Part shown: in pieces, positions 1 through 11,703 of the stretch | Numbering within the stretch: the stretch's first letter is position 1 | Layout: each line of letters begins with the position of its first letter | NCBI GenBank assembly: GCA_031763025.1 | Contig: JASSKH010000006.1 | Location: 4,833,691-4,897,690 of the forward strand | DNA length: 64,000 nt | DNA from: Macrocystis pyrifera | Taxonomy: Eukaryota > Sar > Phaeophyceae > Laminariales > Laminariaceae | Direction of reading: 5' to 3' | The notes under the pieces: generated by a model | Seen by the model: the letters and a program-made list of their open reading frames with translations, nothing else | What the model was told of the DNA's origin: nothing | Databases searched by the model: none | Position numbers and translations under genes: made by a program

Positions 1-141
1 ATGACCACGAACAGCCTCGTTCCGTTCCGCTCGTTCCCATGCTCTCTAGGGGGGGTTAAGACACACCCTTAAGACACACCCTTATCTTATCCAGTATCAT
101 GACGTGAGATTGCGTTGTCTGCTCCTCTTACTGCATACCAC

Positions 142-475
142 GGCGTCCCCGGTGGCTTGGTAGGTGGTCCGCGTGACTGTCAAGATCAATTTCGTAGGTT
201 CAAGTCTCACCGAGTGCATGTTCAAGGGGACTTTTTCTTGCATAAAAAAATGATAAGCGGAAAGCGCGAAAGCGTGAGTTGGCTACATTCGACGAAAATC
301 GACGAGCAGTGGGAATGCTGAACACTATGCGCGACAAAAAAAAAGGCACGTACCGGGGGGGAGAAGGGACGACACCTGTGACCACGGCTTGTCCAGAAGA
401 TCGTCGAGGGTGAAACCTCCTACGAGTGGGCTGGAAAGTAAAAGTGATGAAGAAAAAACGGAAAAAAAAAAAAAA
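142..475 (+). repeat. tRNA-derived SINE, full-length copy
   Basis: Non-coding retroposon of about 330 bp. The first 80 bp look like a tRNA: an A-box-like TGGCTTGGTAGG near 151 and a B-box-like GGTTCAAGTCT near 199. A body unrelated to tRNA follows, ending in an A-rich tail. At least eight copies or pieces of this sequence occur in the window on both strands. Its structure (pol III head, body, A tail) is that of a SINE; mobilisation by the LINE RT found here is inferred. Confidence 0.75.
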
Positions 476-682
476 TGTAGTGTCTCTATGTGACGTATTC
501 ATCGTTTTGTGACCGCAGAGCCTGCAACTATTAATATCAATAAACACTGTTGCGTATAAACTCTGCTCTCGTACCTATGCTGTTGTTGCTGTTATTTTCT
601 TCACATTCAACCGTTATTTCTACTCGTCGACATCCAGCACAACCAGTCTCCGTGCCGATTTTTCAATCCTAGAGAGATACAA

Positions 683-1104
683 GTTCTGAGATTCTTTCTC
701 GTATCTTTCCCCTTGCACGTCCCTTTTGGCTCATGCTCGGGGTAAGTATATATGTGTCTGAGCTTTGGCTTCCCATTTTTTTTTATTTATTTGGGATTCT
801 TCTCGTTTTCGTTTTCTTTTTCTTTTTCTTGTTCTTTTTCGGTCTGGTTTCTTCGTTGCTTCTCTTTCTTTATGGTGAATTTTGGTTGCTGGCGTATGTA
901 TGTATGTTGTGTCGGCCGCACCTAGTGCGAAGGCATGGTATTGCGTAGGCTATTAATGCATTACGGTGTGTTATCTCTGTGTCGTAGTCTGTGACCACAG
1001 AGCTCGTATCTTTCTAGGGTGAAGACTCAGCACGGACACTGGGCTCGCTGGATGTCGACGAGTAGAAGAACGGTTTAATGTGAAGAACACACACACAGAT
1101 ACTA
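683..1104 (+). repeat. LINE 3'-end module B
   Basis: About 420 bp beginning in a pyrimidine-rich tract, then a region containing GGCCGCACCTAGTGCGAAGG, and ending in the shared module with an AC-rich tail. Near-identical sequence recurs at 10,857-11,262 (+), 11,283-11,703 (-), 13,107-13,512 (-) and 21,013-21,440 (-). At 10.0-11.3 kb and 21.0-21.9 kb it directly follows the end of a LINE reading frame, so it is most likely that LINE family's 3' untranslated region. Confidence 0.6.
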
Positions 1105-2129
1105 CGTTGCCAGGTATGCAATGCAATGCCATGTCATCATACTGCGTACGACAGGTACGACATACACATTCCATGACCTAAAGAAACGAAACGAAACGAA
1201 GATCAAAAAAAAAAAAAAAAAAAGTAAAGGAGACAATTCGAAAGAGAATAAGAAACAAATATATATATACTCGTATACCGATATATATATATAAACAAAC
1301 CATCGTGCCCCCCCCCGCACGGGATCTGGCAGACACTTGAAAAGACACGAGCTGGGAAAAAAAGGAGAAAGGAGAAAGCACCACTAGTCGTCGTCAACAG
1401 AGTAACACTAAGAACCAAGGGAAAATAACAGGCAAACGAAACAAAGCACAAAGCATCCTCCAGGTAGCGGCGGCAGTTTATGGTACGAGTAGCACAGCCA
1501 GGGTCTCCCTGCTGGTCCACCTGGTACCTTGCTACCCTGTCTGCCACCTTCGTCCAGCGTTCGTCAACTATGCCCGGCCCCTCGACGACAGACAATACGA
1601 AACAAGCAAAGCAGGCTCGTCATCCACCCACGCCACACGACTCCTTCAGTAAGGCTTATCAATCGGAGAAAGGAAGAGAAAGAAAATAAATTGAGAATCA
1701 CATGGGGCCAGCGCAAAAAGAAGAAAATAAGAGGAACCAAAACTGAACAAAAACAAAAGGAAGACAAAGGAAGACCACGTTCGAACCAGCTGCACCAGTC
1801 GGCGGTACTACGTAGTAGTAGTTATTTATTTATTTATTGTTTTTATCCATCACTTTTACTTTTTCGGTTTGGTTTCTTCGTTGCTTCTCTTTCTTTATGG
1901 TGTATTCTGGTTGCTGGCGTACGTATGTACTATGTATGTTGTGTAGGCCGCACCTAGCGCGAAGGCATGGTATTGCGTAGGTTATTAATGCATTACGGTG
2001 TGTTTTCTCTGTGTCGTAGTCTGTGACCACAGAGCTCGTATTTTTCGAGGGTGAAGAATCAGCACGGACACTGGGCTTGCTGAATGTCGACGACTAGAAG
2101 AACGGATTAATGTGAAGAACACACACACA

Positions 2130-2430
2130 CTTTCCAGCCTACCTCGTACGAGGTTTCACCCTCAGCGAACTTCTGGACAAGCCGGGGTCACACGTGTCGT
2201 CCCTTCTCCCCCCCGGTACGTGCTTTTATTTTTTGTCGCGCATAGAGTTCAGCATTCCCACTTCTCGTCGATTTTCATCGAATGTAGCTAACTCACGCTC
2301 TCGCGCTTTCCGGTAATCATTTATGTATGCAAGAAAAGGTCCCTACGAGCATGCACTGGGTGAGACTTGAACCCACGAAATTGATCTTGATAGGCACGCG
2401 GACCACCTACCAAGCCACCGGGGACGCCGC
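2130..2430 (-). repeat. tRNA-derived SINE copy
   Basis: Minus-strand copy of the 142-475 family, including the tRNA-like head at its right end. Its A tail is missing and it abuts a truncated module B. Its head faces the head of the next SINE at 2491, with only 60 bp between, so the two form an inverted pair. Confidence 0.7.
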
Positions 2431-2490
2431 AGAGGCATGTTCTATTTATTTATGTACGTATACGTAAAATATGTACGTACGCAGAGTAAC

Positions 2491-2816
2491 CGGCGTCCCC
2501 GGTGGCTTGGTAGGTGGTCCGCGAGCCTACCAATTTCGTGAGTTCCAGTCTCACCGAGTGCATGCTCGTAGGGACTTTTTCTTGCATAAAATTGATTAGC
2601 GGAAATCGCGAGAGCGTGAGTTAGCCGTACATTCGATGAAAGTCGACGAGCAGTGGGAATGCTGATCCCTATGCGCGATAAAAACTACAGGCACGTACCG
2701 TGGGGGAGAAGGGACGACACCTGTGACCACGGCTTGTCCAGAAGATCGTCGAGGGTAAAACCTCCTACGAGTGGGCTGGAAAGTAAAAGTGATGATGAAA
2801 AAAAAAAAAAAAAAAA
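2491..2816 (+). repeat. tRNA-derived SINE, full-length copy
   Basis: Full copy with tRNA-like head, body and a pure A tail of about 19 nt. It is in head-to-head orientation with the SINE at 2130-2430. Confidence 0.75.
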
Positions 2817-4047
2817 CAAAAGTTAACTTTTTTTTTATCTTGGTGTACAGGATGTGCTTCAGTTGTTCTGATGTGTGTGTCTCCGTTACATTAACCCGTT
2901 CTTTCTACCCGTCGACATCCAGGACAACCAGTGTCCGTGCCGATTCCATAATCCTAGAAGAGACACTAGTTATTATGTGGTCACAAATCTACGCCGGAGA
3001 TATACTACGTTGCCACGTATGCAGTAAGCACAGAGCGGGCAATGCAATGCCATGTGTCACCATGTCATCATACTGTATATGACAGGCACGACATACGCGT
3101 TCCATGTAATAGAGAAACGAAATGAAACAAAGGAAAAAAAACAAAATGAAGACAAATTGAAAAAGAAAAAGATCAAGAAACAAAGATAAGAAACAAACTG
3201 CTGTCGTGCACCCCCAGCAGGGGATGTGGCAGACAGACACTTGAAAATAAAAAATAACGAGCTGGGAAAAAGGGGACAAGAAGAAAAACACTACTATTCA
3301 TCGTCAACAGAGTAAAAAGCCAGGGAAAATAACAGCAGAACCAAAGCACAACACAAAGCATCCTGAAGGTAGCGGCAGCGGTTTGTGGTACGAGTTGCAT
3401 AGCCAGGTTCTCCCTGCTAGTCCGCCTGGTATTTTGCTACCCTGTCTGCCGCCTCCGTCCTGCGTTCGTCAATGCCCGGCCCCTCGGCGTCAGACATTAC
3501 GAAACTAGCAAAGCGGGCTCGTCATCCACCCACGCCACACGACTCCTTCAAGAAGGATTATCAATCGAAGAAAGGAAGGGAAAAAAAAAAAAATGAAAAT
3601 CACAGAGGATCAGCGAAACAAAACAATGTTGTTGTTTTTCTTCACATTAAACCGTTCTTTCTACGCGTCGACATCCAGCACAACCAGTGTCCATGCCGAT
3701 TCTTCAAACCTAGAGAGATACAAGTTCTGTGGTCACAAAGCTACGCCACAGAGATACTACGTTGCCACGTATGTAATGCAATGCCATGTCATCATACTGC
3801 GTACGACGGGCACGACATACACATTCCATGACCTTGAGAAACAAAAACGAAACAAAGAGAAAAAACAAAAAAACAAAAACAAAGACAATTCGAAAGAGAA
3901 AAGAAACAAAAAAAAGAAACTAAAATATACCTGGTATATGTATATACTTCAGTATAGCAACAAACCATCGTACCCCCACGTAGGGGACGTGGCAGACACT
4001 TGAAAAGAACGAGCTGGAAAAAAAAAGAAAAAGAAGAAAACACCACC

Positions 4048-4226
4048 ATCACTTTTACTTTCCAGCCCACTCGTAGGAGGTTTTACCCTCGACGATCTTC
4101 TGGACAAGCCATGGTCACAGGTGTCGTCCCTTCTCCCCCCCGGTACGTGCCTTTATTTTTTATCGCGCATAGGGATCAGCATTCCCACTGCTCGTCGATT
4201 TTCATCGAATGTAGCCAACTCACGCT
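4048..4226 (-). repeat. 5'-truncated SINE inside LINE module A
   Basis: Only the 3' part of the SINE body is present; the tRNA-like head is missing. The sequences on either side continue module A (compare about 22,480-22,505), so this is an insertion into it. Loss of the 5' end is typical of target-primed reverse transcription. Confidence 0.6.
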
Positions 4227-4660
4227 AGTCGTCAACAGAGTAAGACTAAGAACCAAGGTAAAACTAACAGTCAAACCAAACAAAGCACAAGGCATGCTCC
4301 AGGTAGCGGCAGCAGTTTATGGTACGAGTAGCACAGCCAAGGTCTCCCTGCTGGCCCGCCTGGTACCTTGCTACCCTGTCTGCCACCATCGTCCACCGTT
4401 CGTCAACTATGCCCGGCCCCTCGGCGTCAGACAGTACGAAACAAGCAGAGCAGGCTCGTCATCCACCCACGCCACACGACTCCTTCAATAAGGCTTATCA
4501 ATCGGAGAAAGGAAGAGAACTGAAAATCACATAGGGTCACCGCAAAGAAGACAATAAAATGAAATAAAAATAAACAAAAACAACAGGAAGACAAAGGAAG
4601 ACCACGTTCGAACCAGCTGCACCAGTTGGTGGTACGAGTAGTATAGGCATGTTCTACTTC

Positions 4661-6010
4661 TTAGTCTGCCCGGTACCTGGCTACCCTATCTGCCATCTCC
4701 TTCCTACTTTCGTCCACTGCAATTTCCCTGCTACTCCTCTTCCCCCCCCCCCTCTCCGCTTTCCCTTGGTCGGGTTTTCTGCTACTCCTCTTGTTGCCCC
4801 TCCTCCCCCCATTCCCTTGGACACCACCCACGGCGGATGCGCGGCGCTGCCTGCTCAGCTCAGCCTCAGCCTCGTGCCACCTCACCATGAACCGTTCGGC
4901 TGCTTCCAGGATCCCCCAGTACCACTTCCCCGCCTTTTTTGCAGCAGTGGGCCGCAGTGCGGTCTCAGCTCCAAACACCAAGGGAGCAAGTTCCGTTGAC
5001 CCTTCGGTGGCGCGGAACTCCCTAAGGTCTTCGACTACGCATCTATGCCAAGTCTTAACCTGTCCGCCAGGTCTCGGGTTCTCCCCACCAGCAATCGTCC
5101 CGAACATCACCCGGCTGGGTAATCGATCCTTGCTTTGCCGTGCCACCCCCCCCGCGAAGAAGAGACGCCGTTTGCGGATGGTCGTTTGGATGCTCTCGCA
5201 ACGTGTCATCTTGAGGGCCTTCGCGTACGAGAGGGTGGCATGGTCAGTACGAAGTCGGCGTTGGAAGCCAATGACTAGCAACAGGACTTGGTGGTGAGCC
5301 GTTCGAAGCTTGGCAAAGTGTTCCGCTCTGAGGGTCCACGTCACACACCCGTAGAGCAGGGTCTCAATCACCTCGGCCTTCAGCATTCGGACTTTCAGGC
5401 TAAGGGGGGCGGTCGTCCTATCATACAGCTCCGGGCCGAACCGTTTGAGGCATGCTCGCATGAGACGGATCCGTCGGTCGATTTCGAGCGAGAGGTCAGC
5501 ATTTTCGTGGATAACGCCGCCTAGGTACAAGAACTGGGCCGTCTGCTTATACCTCTGGCCTGCTGCTTCGATAACGAGCGGTGGTGCGAGGGTTTTCTGG
5601 TCTGGCGTTTGTAGAAGCATAGTCTCTGTCTTCTTTTCCGACACCGTAAGGCCTGCTGCTTCGAAGACAGTCACGATGACTGTCATCATTTTCGCGAGCC
5701 CTTCAGCCGACTTCGAGACAATCCCTGCGTCATCGGCGTACAACATGCCCCATACAGCCCTTCGCACGCACGCCAACGGCTCCTGCTCCTCCGTCCCGAC
5801 TACTCCAGCATCACTAAGTTGGACCAAATACCTTACGATTGCTTCGTCATGGCTAAAGCGTACTAGTACGACGTGCAACGCAGCAGCGAAAAATACGTTG
5901 AACAGTAACGGTGACAGCACACAGCCTTGCCGCAGCCCCTGCGTGACATCAAACCATTCCGAGTGCTCGCCGTCATCCGTACGCACGCGAGCCCGCATGC
6001 CATCGTGGAA
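4661..6010 (-). pseudogene. LINE reverse transcriptase, 5'-truncated (YADD)
   Basis: Non-LTR retrotransposon reverse transcriptase missing its N-terminal endonuclease and the first RT motifs. The frame is open for about 450 codons of RT-like sequence. It holds the motif [14 protein letters not shown], the catalytic GMLYADDAG (metal-binding aspartates), then a conserved C-terminal region ending in DRVARYRAD. About 57 further upstream codons are foreign sequence, because at about 6008 the frame runs into the 3' end of another LINE copy. Module A follows as its 3' untranslated region. Relatives lie at 22.8-23.8 kb (-), 10.0-10.6 kb (+) and 21.6-21.9 kb (-). It is dead as an element, though this segment reads open. 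Confidence 0.8.
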
Positions 6011-6754
6011 ATTACGGAATGGTATAAACAAAATAAACAAAACAAAAGGAAGACAAAAGACCACGTTCGAAACAGCTGCACCAGTTGCAAATGGTTGGTG
6101 GCACGAGTAGTATAGGCCTGTTCTACTTCCTAGTAGTGTTGGTAAGTAACTACAATAAGCATTTTTTTGTGGAAGCATAACCAAAAGCATCGTAGACGTG
6201 CTTATTTGCTAATAAGCATACTTAATTAGGCAACCGAAATTAGTTGATTAAGCATGTTTTTTTTGCCCTTCCTGTGCTAGATAACTTCGTACTTTAGCGT
6301 CGCGGCACTGCTGTAAGCCTCCGTCAGCATGGCCCGCTCGTCGTCTCAACAATATGGATGAGGAGAGGTGACACACGCCGACCAAACAGCAGCACCAGGA
6401 AACGTCGTTGCAGGTCTGTGAGGCTGCCTGGTCAAGTAAACCGTTCCATGGGTTGACGTGCCAACATGACGGAAGGGGATGAGGTATTAATATAGTGGAT
6501 GGCATGCAGACATGCAGAAGAGAAAAAACATACGAGGTGTGAGTGGATGATACCACATGTTTTTCTTTCAAGTTTTTACCAAATTCATCAGCTGTGGGAG
6601 AGACCGGTTGAATAGCGATACTCCATATTGCAAGCTGAGAGCTGAGTGTGCGTGGTGCTTGATGCACCCACAAAAATATTTCCAGTATGTCAGCTGTGAG
6701 TCCAACCGTCCCTCCGGATGAGTTGTAAATTACAGTTTTGAATTTCGAATTTTT

Positions 6755-7653
6755 CACGGCGTTTGGCGGGTTATGACCCCACCCGCGGGTCGGGTCACGG
6801 GGTGTTCAAAATCTCACGGGTCGGGTCGGGTCGGTTGAGGAAGTGTTCGAAATCTCACGGGTCCGGTCGGGTCGGGTCAAGAGGTTTTCAAATCTCACGG
6901 GTCGGGTCGGGTCGGGTCAAGAGTTTTCAAATCTCACGGGTCGGGTCGGGTCGGGTCAAGAGGTGATGCAAAGCTCACGGGTCGGGTCAGGTCATGACCC
7001 GCGAGAAACGGGTCACTCGCGGGTCGGCCGAACGTGACCCGCGAGTTCTTTTCTGCTGACCCGCGGGTCGGACCCGCGCATCCGACCCGCGGATCCGACA
7101 CTCAAAGCACTTCCCGCTCTCTGACCCAAAGGCTTTGCTCGCACAAATACTCAATAACACTCCTTTGGTATATTATTCACTCATTAAAACACTACCAAAT
7201 CCATATACGCATGCCCGCATCCATTTATACCCACTACAGCCAGACCACATATCGCTTGGGGGCACAAAAATAGATAATAAATTGTTTTTGAAGTGTCGAC
7301 CCACCGGCTGGATTCACAGGTCGGACCTGCGGGTCAAGAGAAATAGTCTCACGGGTCAGGGTGACCCGAACCGCATGAAACCCGTGTCTCACGGGTCAAT
7401 CCGAAGGTGGCAGGTCGGGTCGGGTCGGGTCACGAGGTTTTGAAATCACGCGGGTCGGGTCTGGTCGGGTCGAGATTTTTTCAAATCTCACGGGTCGGGT
7501 CGGGTCGAGTCGGATCAACAACTTTTTAAATCTCGCGGGTCGGGTCGGGTCGGGTCAAGAGGCTTTCAAAATCTCGCGGGTCGGGTCGGGTCAGCTGACC
7601 CGACCCGACCCGACCCGATCCGTGAGATTTGACCTGACCCGCGAAAAGCCCTG
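6755..7653. mobile_element. hAT-like element H2, GGGTC-array type, nested in H1
   Basis: 899 bp flanked by a perfect 8-bp duplication GAATTTTT (6747-6754 and 7654-7661). Ends are imperfect inverted repeats beginning CACGGCGTTTGGCGGGT and, on the other strand, CAGGGCTTTTCGCGGGT. Both shoulders are arrays of GGGTC/GGGTCAAGAG units spaced by ATCTCACG-type linkers, around a unique core at about 7100-7290. A relative in inverted orientation lies at 61,417-62,148. There is no transposase, so it is non-autonomous. Confidence 0.75.
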
Positions 7654-7661
7654 GAATTTTT

Positions 7662-8660
7662 TTATTTTATATGTTTACAAGAAGAGCCATATATGTTGAA
7701 CAGAGCAACCGCAGTACTCATTGTACTACAACTACCGTAATGCGGTATAATACTGCTTGTATCAGCACAACACAACGGCGTACGCAGGACAACAACAGCA
7801 GCGGCCGCACCAGCACAAGGTGGAAATGGGAACGGGACTTCGCCTAGCATTTAGGCCAAGCTACAGCAGCAGTAGTAGTACTATAACATGAACGGTGCCT
7901 GGTGCGCACAAGCCGGAATCACTGAAGGTACAATTACAGGAGGCAGCAGTACTGCAGGAGTGCAGCAATACTACTGTACAGTGTGCAAGAACGCTACGAT
8001 GCCCTTGTCGTCACCTGGACCCTTTCCGACAGAGGCGTGGGCGTCGTGCCGAACTTGCTCGGCGTACGCCGGCAGATTCTTGTGGCGGGCGTCAAGGTGA
8101 TGTGCTAAGTGTGAAGTCGACGGTGTCTTGACGACGGGTTTTGGGCAGCCTTCCACCTAGCATTTGGCAAGTTTCTTATTCTTGCCCGTTCCTTGAAGGA
8201 AAAGGGACCAGAGGGGCTACTTCTTCTGGCGTGGTGTTTGTCATTCCACGGATGCGGCCTCACAGCGGCCAGCGGCCTTGCGAGCGCCAGCGGCGGCGGC
8301 AGGGGGCTTCGCGACCTGCTGCACACTGTCGTCGCTGCTTCTGTCGGACATCCCGTCGTCGACACTGCTGGGGTGGTCTTCGTCGTCAGCTGATTCCGAA
8401 GGATCCGAAGGTGCACCGGCCACCTCACCGTGCGCCTTGCCGGAGGTTGTCCGGCGCGTAGACTGGATAGAGGCCCTCGTCGCCGCCGCACTGCCTTTCG
8501 TGGCGCCACTCATGCCACGATCCCACGAAACCCAAACGCCGAAGGCAAGACTGCGATGTGGTCCGGTACCTGTGGTCTGTTCCCTGTGTGCTGCGCTGTG
8601 CTATGGCTGTGCGCTGGTTCACTGTGTGTGGGCTGTGTGTGGTGTGTGGTGGTCCTGTGC
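7662..8660 (-). pseudogene. Decayed hAT transposase N-terminus with BED finger
   Basis: Unique interior of H1. On the minus strand, around 7970-8250, three frames together recall a BED zinc finger: WSLFLQGTGKNKKLAKC, then a stop, then EGC and STSHLAHHLDARHKN (paired cysteines followed by H..H). Upstream on that strand (8241-8513) lies an acidic, Ala/Ser-rich N-terminal frame starting MSGATKGS. Stops and frame changes show decay. BED fingers usually sit at the N-terminus of hAT transposases, which agrees with H1's ends. No catalytic domain was found. Confidence 0.45.
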
Positions 8661-9459
8661 TAGAGTTGCACCCCGGCCTCAAATTTTGGAACCGGGTACC
8701 CGACCGGGTGGGGGGCATTCCAGCCTGAACCGAAACCGGGTACCCGGGGCTCCGGCGGACACTGGTACCCGGGTACCCGGGTTACCAGACACTATTTGCT
8801 CCCCTTTTAGGCTTTGAGTGGGACACGGGTACCCGGATACCCGGTTTACCATACACTATTTGCTCCCCTTTTTGCGTTTGAGCGGTGGTGTGGTAAGGCG
8901 GCCACGGGTACCCGGTTTACCACACATTATTTGCTCCCCTTTATACGTTTGAGCGGTGGCGTTGAAAGGCGGACACGGGTACCTGGGTACCCGGGTTACC
9001 ATACACTGTTTATGTGGTGGTCGATCTCATTGCCGCAATCACATCGGTCTCCCTACGAACAATTCAGCAAAATCGAAAGGTTGGGACTTCTCGTGATTGG
9101 TCTATCTTCTGTGGTTAATGGTAAAGTAGGGCCATCTACGCTGTGGTAGAGGTATCGAGTGAGTGCTTCTGTGTACTCGTGTGTAGCGTGTTGTGCGAAG
9201 GCAGGTAGGGGTATTCTCTATTGTCGGTCTGTAGTCTGCCGGGACGGGCGAGGCGAGAGTCTAGGGGCACAGCTGCTGCTGCAGTTTATGTATGGATCAA
9301 GGTATACCCTTGACGGGTACCCGGGTACCCAGGTACCCGGGTACCCGAGGTACAAAATACTCGCGATTCCGTGAGTTGGACCGGGACGGTTCCGGTTCCG
9401 ACGGTTCCGAGTACCCGCCACCGGGTACCCGGTTCTCAGTCGGGCGGTGTGCAACTCTA
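8661..9459. mobile_element. hAT-like element H3, GGTACCCGG-array type, nested in H1
   Basis: 799 bp with terminal inverted repeat TAGAGTTGCAC and flanking 8-mers TCCTGTGC (8653-8660) and TCGTGTGC (9460-9467), 7 of 8 identical. Both shoulders hold repeated GGGTACCCGG palindromes. At about 8757-9010 these sit in a 75-85-bp tandem repeat. The core has no convincing gene. Confidence 0.65.
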
Positions 9460-9613
9460 TCGTGTGCTGAACCCGGTGCTAAACGCCTTCCATTGCATTA
9501 GAAATTACTAAATTGCACCGCAAATAAGCAAATAAGCATGCTTAATCAAGCAACTTTTCCCCAGATAAGCAACAATCGAAGCAAGCCCTTTTTTAAGCTG
9601 CTTACCAACACTA

Positions 9614-9675
9614 CTTCTTAGTCTGCCTGGTACCTTACCCTGTCTGCCATCTCCTTCCTACTTTCGTCCACTGCA
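9614..9675 (-). repeat. Continuation of LINE fragment beyond H1
   Basis: Matches the C-terminal end of the LINE reading frame and its 3' side. Together with 6010-6133 it forms one LINE 3' fragment split by the H1 insertion. Confidence 0.55.
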
Positions 9676-10022
9676 GTTCACTTCTACAAAGCCTGGCGAC
9701 CCTCTGCAGGTCCAGGTGGGGCCTTTGACACCTACAGCAGTATACGCTACGAGTAAAGACAACAAATTAGTTCAGATTAATTTGGAGGCCACACCCTCAA
9801 TGTTAAGTCGCATAAAAAAGTACCAGGTACGTATGTGGGTACGGATTTTCATAGACTAAATAAACAAGGCCCGTGGCACGGGTGTTTTACTTGTTTTTAG
9901 TATGTACCTGATTTTGGCCTAAATGGATCAGGTATACCTGATTTTGGTCACAACCTTTCTTTTATTCGTTGTGCTTCGGTCTGCCTGTTATTTCGGTTGG
10001 TTCTTAGTTGTTCATCGTGTTC
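9676..10022. other. No gene seen
   Basis: AT-rich unique sequence with short GTACCAGGTAC/AGGTATACCTGAT-like inverted motifs. No coding or RNA feature could be supported. Confidence 0.4.
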
Positions 10023-10646
10023 TACAAGTAGTATCCACGAGAACGCTGGCCTCTCCTTCGAAATCGAGCGACGAACCCGTCTGATGCGAGCATGCCTCAA
10101 ACGGTATGGTCCGGAACTGTAGGATAGGACGAACGAACCGCGTAGACTAAAAGTCCGGATGCTGAAGGCCGAGGTGATTGAGACCTTGCTGTACGGTTGC
10201 GTGACGTGGACCCTCAATGCGGGAGCCCGAAACCAGGCGGGCAGCCCAAGACTTGGCCGAGGGCCATTGCTGAAGCCCTTAGAGGGTTCAAAGCCACCGA
10301 GGGATCAACGGAAAACTCAACCTTAGTCTTTGGAGTTGGGACCGCACTGCTTTGGCCCACTGCAGCAAAACAGACGGGAAAGTGGTACCGGGGAATCCTC
10401 GAAGCAGCTGAACAGTTCATGGGCAGGTGGCACGAGGCTGAGGCAAAGCTGAGTAGACAGCGCCGTGCATCCGCTGCGGGTAGTGTTAGAGGGAATAGGG
10501 GGAGGGGTAACAGCAGGAGGGGTAGAAGGAACACCGTACAAGTGTATGGGGGCAGGGGGGAGAACAGGAGGAGTAGCAGGGAAACCGCGGTAGAAGAGAG
10601 TAGCAGAGAGACCGCAGATAGGGTAGCAAGGTACCAGGCCGACTAA
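10023..10646 (+). pseudogene. LINE RT fragment with internal deletion
   Basis: The first part reads like the connection region of the 4.6-6.0 kb LINE (HENAGLSFEIERRTRLMRAC, then [13 protein letters not shown]) with one stop. It then jumps by an internal deletion to the C-terminal region (KTWPRAIAEALRGFKATEGS), ending ADRVARYQAD. The gap removes roughly 100 residues of the C-terminal region. Its C-terminal tail is shared with 21,612-21,839. Module B follows as its 3' untranslated region. Confidence 0.7.
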
Positions 10647-10856
10647 TAGGTTGGACTTTTCTTTGCTACTCGTACCGCCAACTGCTGCGGCCGTTCGGTA
10701 TGTATTGGCTTGGCGCTTTGATTTGTTTTCCATGACATAACTTTTTCCTATATTTTCCCCTTCTTATCCGTATGAAAGAAGTAATACATAGTGGGTGGGT
10801 GACGAGCGTATTTTGGCCCACTCATTATTTCTCTTTTTACTTAGTTAAGCGTTCAC

Positions 10857-11262
10857 CGGGATGCATATTATAGTTTCCCTTTTTCCTTCTCGTTTCTTCC
10901 CCCTTGCACGTCTATTTTGGCTCATGCTCGGGGTAAGTATGTGTCTGAGCTTTGGCTTCCCATTTTATTTATTTATTTGGGATTGTTCTCCTTTTCTTTT
11001 TCTTTGTCGGTTTGGTTTCTTCGTTGCTTCTCTTTCTTTATGGTGTATTTTGGTTGCTGGCGTGTGTATGTATGATATGTTGTGTCGGTCGCACCTAATG
11101 CGAAGGCATGGTATTGCGTAGGCTATTAATGCATTACGGTGTGTTATCTCTGTGTCGTAGTCTGTGACCACAGAGCTCGCATCTTTCTAGGGTGAAGAAT
11201 CAGCACGGACACTGGGCCTGCTGGATGTCGACGAGCAGAAGAACGAACACACACACTTATAG
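10857..11262 (+). repeat. LINE 3'-end module B, left arm of inverted pair
   Basis: Module B following the LINE fragment at 10,023-10,646, ending in an AC-rich tail. A second module B starts 20 bp further on in the opposite orientation. Confidence 0.6.
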
Positions 11263-11282
11263 TCGCAATGCAATGCAGTACG

Positions 11283-11703
11283 TGTGTGTGTGCTCTTCAC
11301 ATTAAACCGTTCTTCTACTCGTCGACATCCAGCAAGCCCAGTGTCCGTGCTGATTCTTCACCCTAGAAAGACACGAGCTCTGTGGTCACAGACTACGACA
11401 CAGAGATAACACACCGTAATGCATTAATAGCCTACGCAATACCATGCCTTCGCACTAGGTGCGGCCGACACAACATACATGCATACGCCAGCAACCAAAA
11501 TACACCCTAAAGAAAGAGAAGCAACGAAGAAACCAAACCGAAAAAGAACAAGAAAAAGAAAAAGAAAAAGAAAAGGAGAAGAATCCCAAATAAATAAATA
11601 AAATGGGAAGCCAAAGCTCAGACACATACATACTTACCCCGAGCATGAGCCAAAAGGGATGTGCAAGGGGAAATATACGAGAAGGAAAAAGGTGACTACG
11701 CAT
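11283..11703 (-). repeat. LINE 3'-end module B, right arm of inverted pair
   Basis: Minus-oriented module B whose tail meets the tail of the 10,857-11,262 copy. The pair forms a tail-to-tail inverted repeat with arms of about 400 bp. Confidence 0.6.

Larger units (their letters stand above)
483..4640. repeat. Mosaic of LINE 3'-end modules and SINEs
   Basis: No host gene is visible. The stretch is built of two repeated modules. Module A (minus-oriented at about 1105-1695, 2830-3590 and 3600-4550) runs from a LINE 3' untranslated region to a shared end containing GTCGACATCCAGCA. Module B (plus at about 683-1104, and truncated at 1843-2129) carries T-rich tracts and the same shared end. Open frames here are fragmentary, short and rich in simple sequence, so I treat them as non-coding. 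Confidence 0.6.
6134..9613. mobile_element. hAT-like DNA transposon H1 (contains nested elements)
   Basis: Bounded by the terminal inverted repeat TAGTGTTGGTAAG (6134-6146, inverted at 9601-9613). It is flanked by an 8-bp target duplication, CTTCCTAG at 6126-6133 and CTTCTTAG at 9614-9621 (7 of 8). The flanks outside rejoin as continuous LINE sequence, which confirms the ends. Both subterminal regions carry repeated AAGCA/AATAAGC motifs. An 8-bp duplication and this TIR type are characteristic of hAT elements. A decayed BED-finger coding region lies near 8.0-8.3 kb on the minus strand, and two further elements are nested inside. Confidence 0.8.

Noticed and set aside
142-230. Functional tRNA genes at the SINE heads
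   Set aside because: Heads occur in many copies joined to the same body and lack a proper acceptor stem.
683-948. Hydrophobic frame FYLFGILLVFVFFFFFLFFF as a membrane protein
   Set aside because: It is module B's T-rich tract translated; the same DNA recurs in both orientations without a conserved frame.
6248-6757. 170-codon minus frame inside H1 as hAT dimerisation domain
   Set aside because: I looked for the C-terminal hAT signature in all three frames and found nothing convincing.
6763-7037. Frames with repeated SRVGSGR
   Set aside because: Translation of the GGGTC array of element H2; not a gene.
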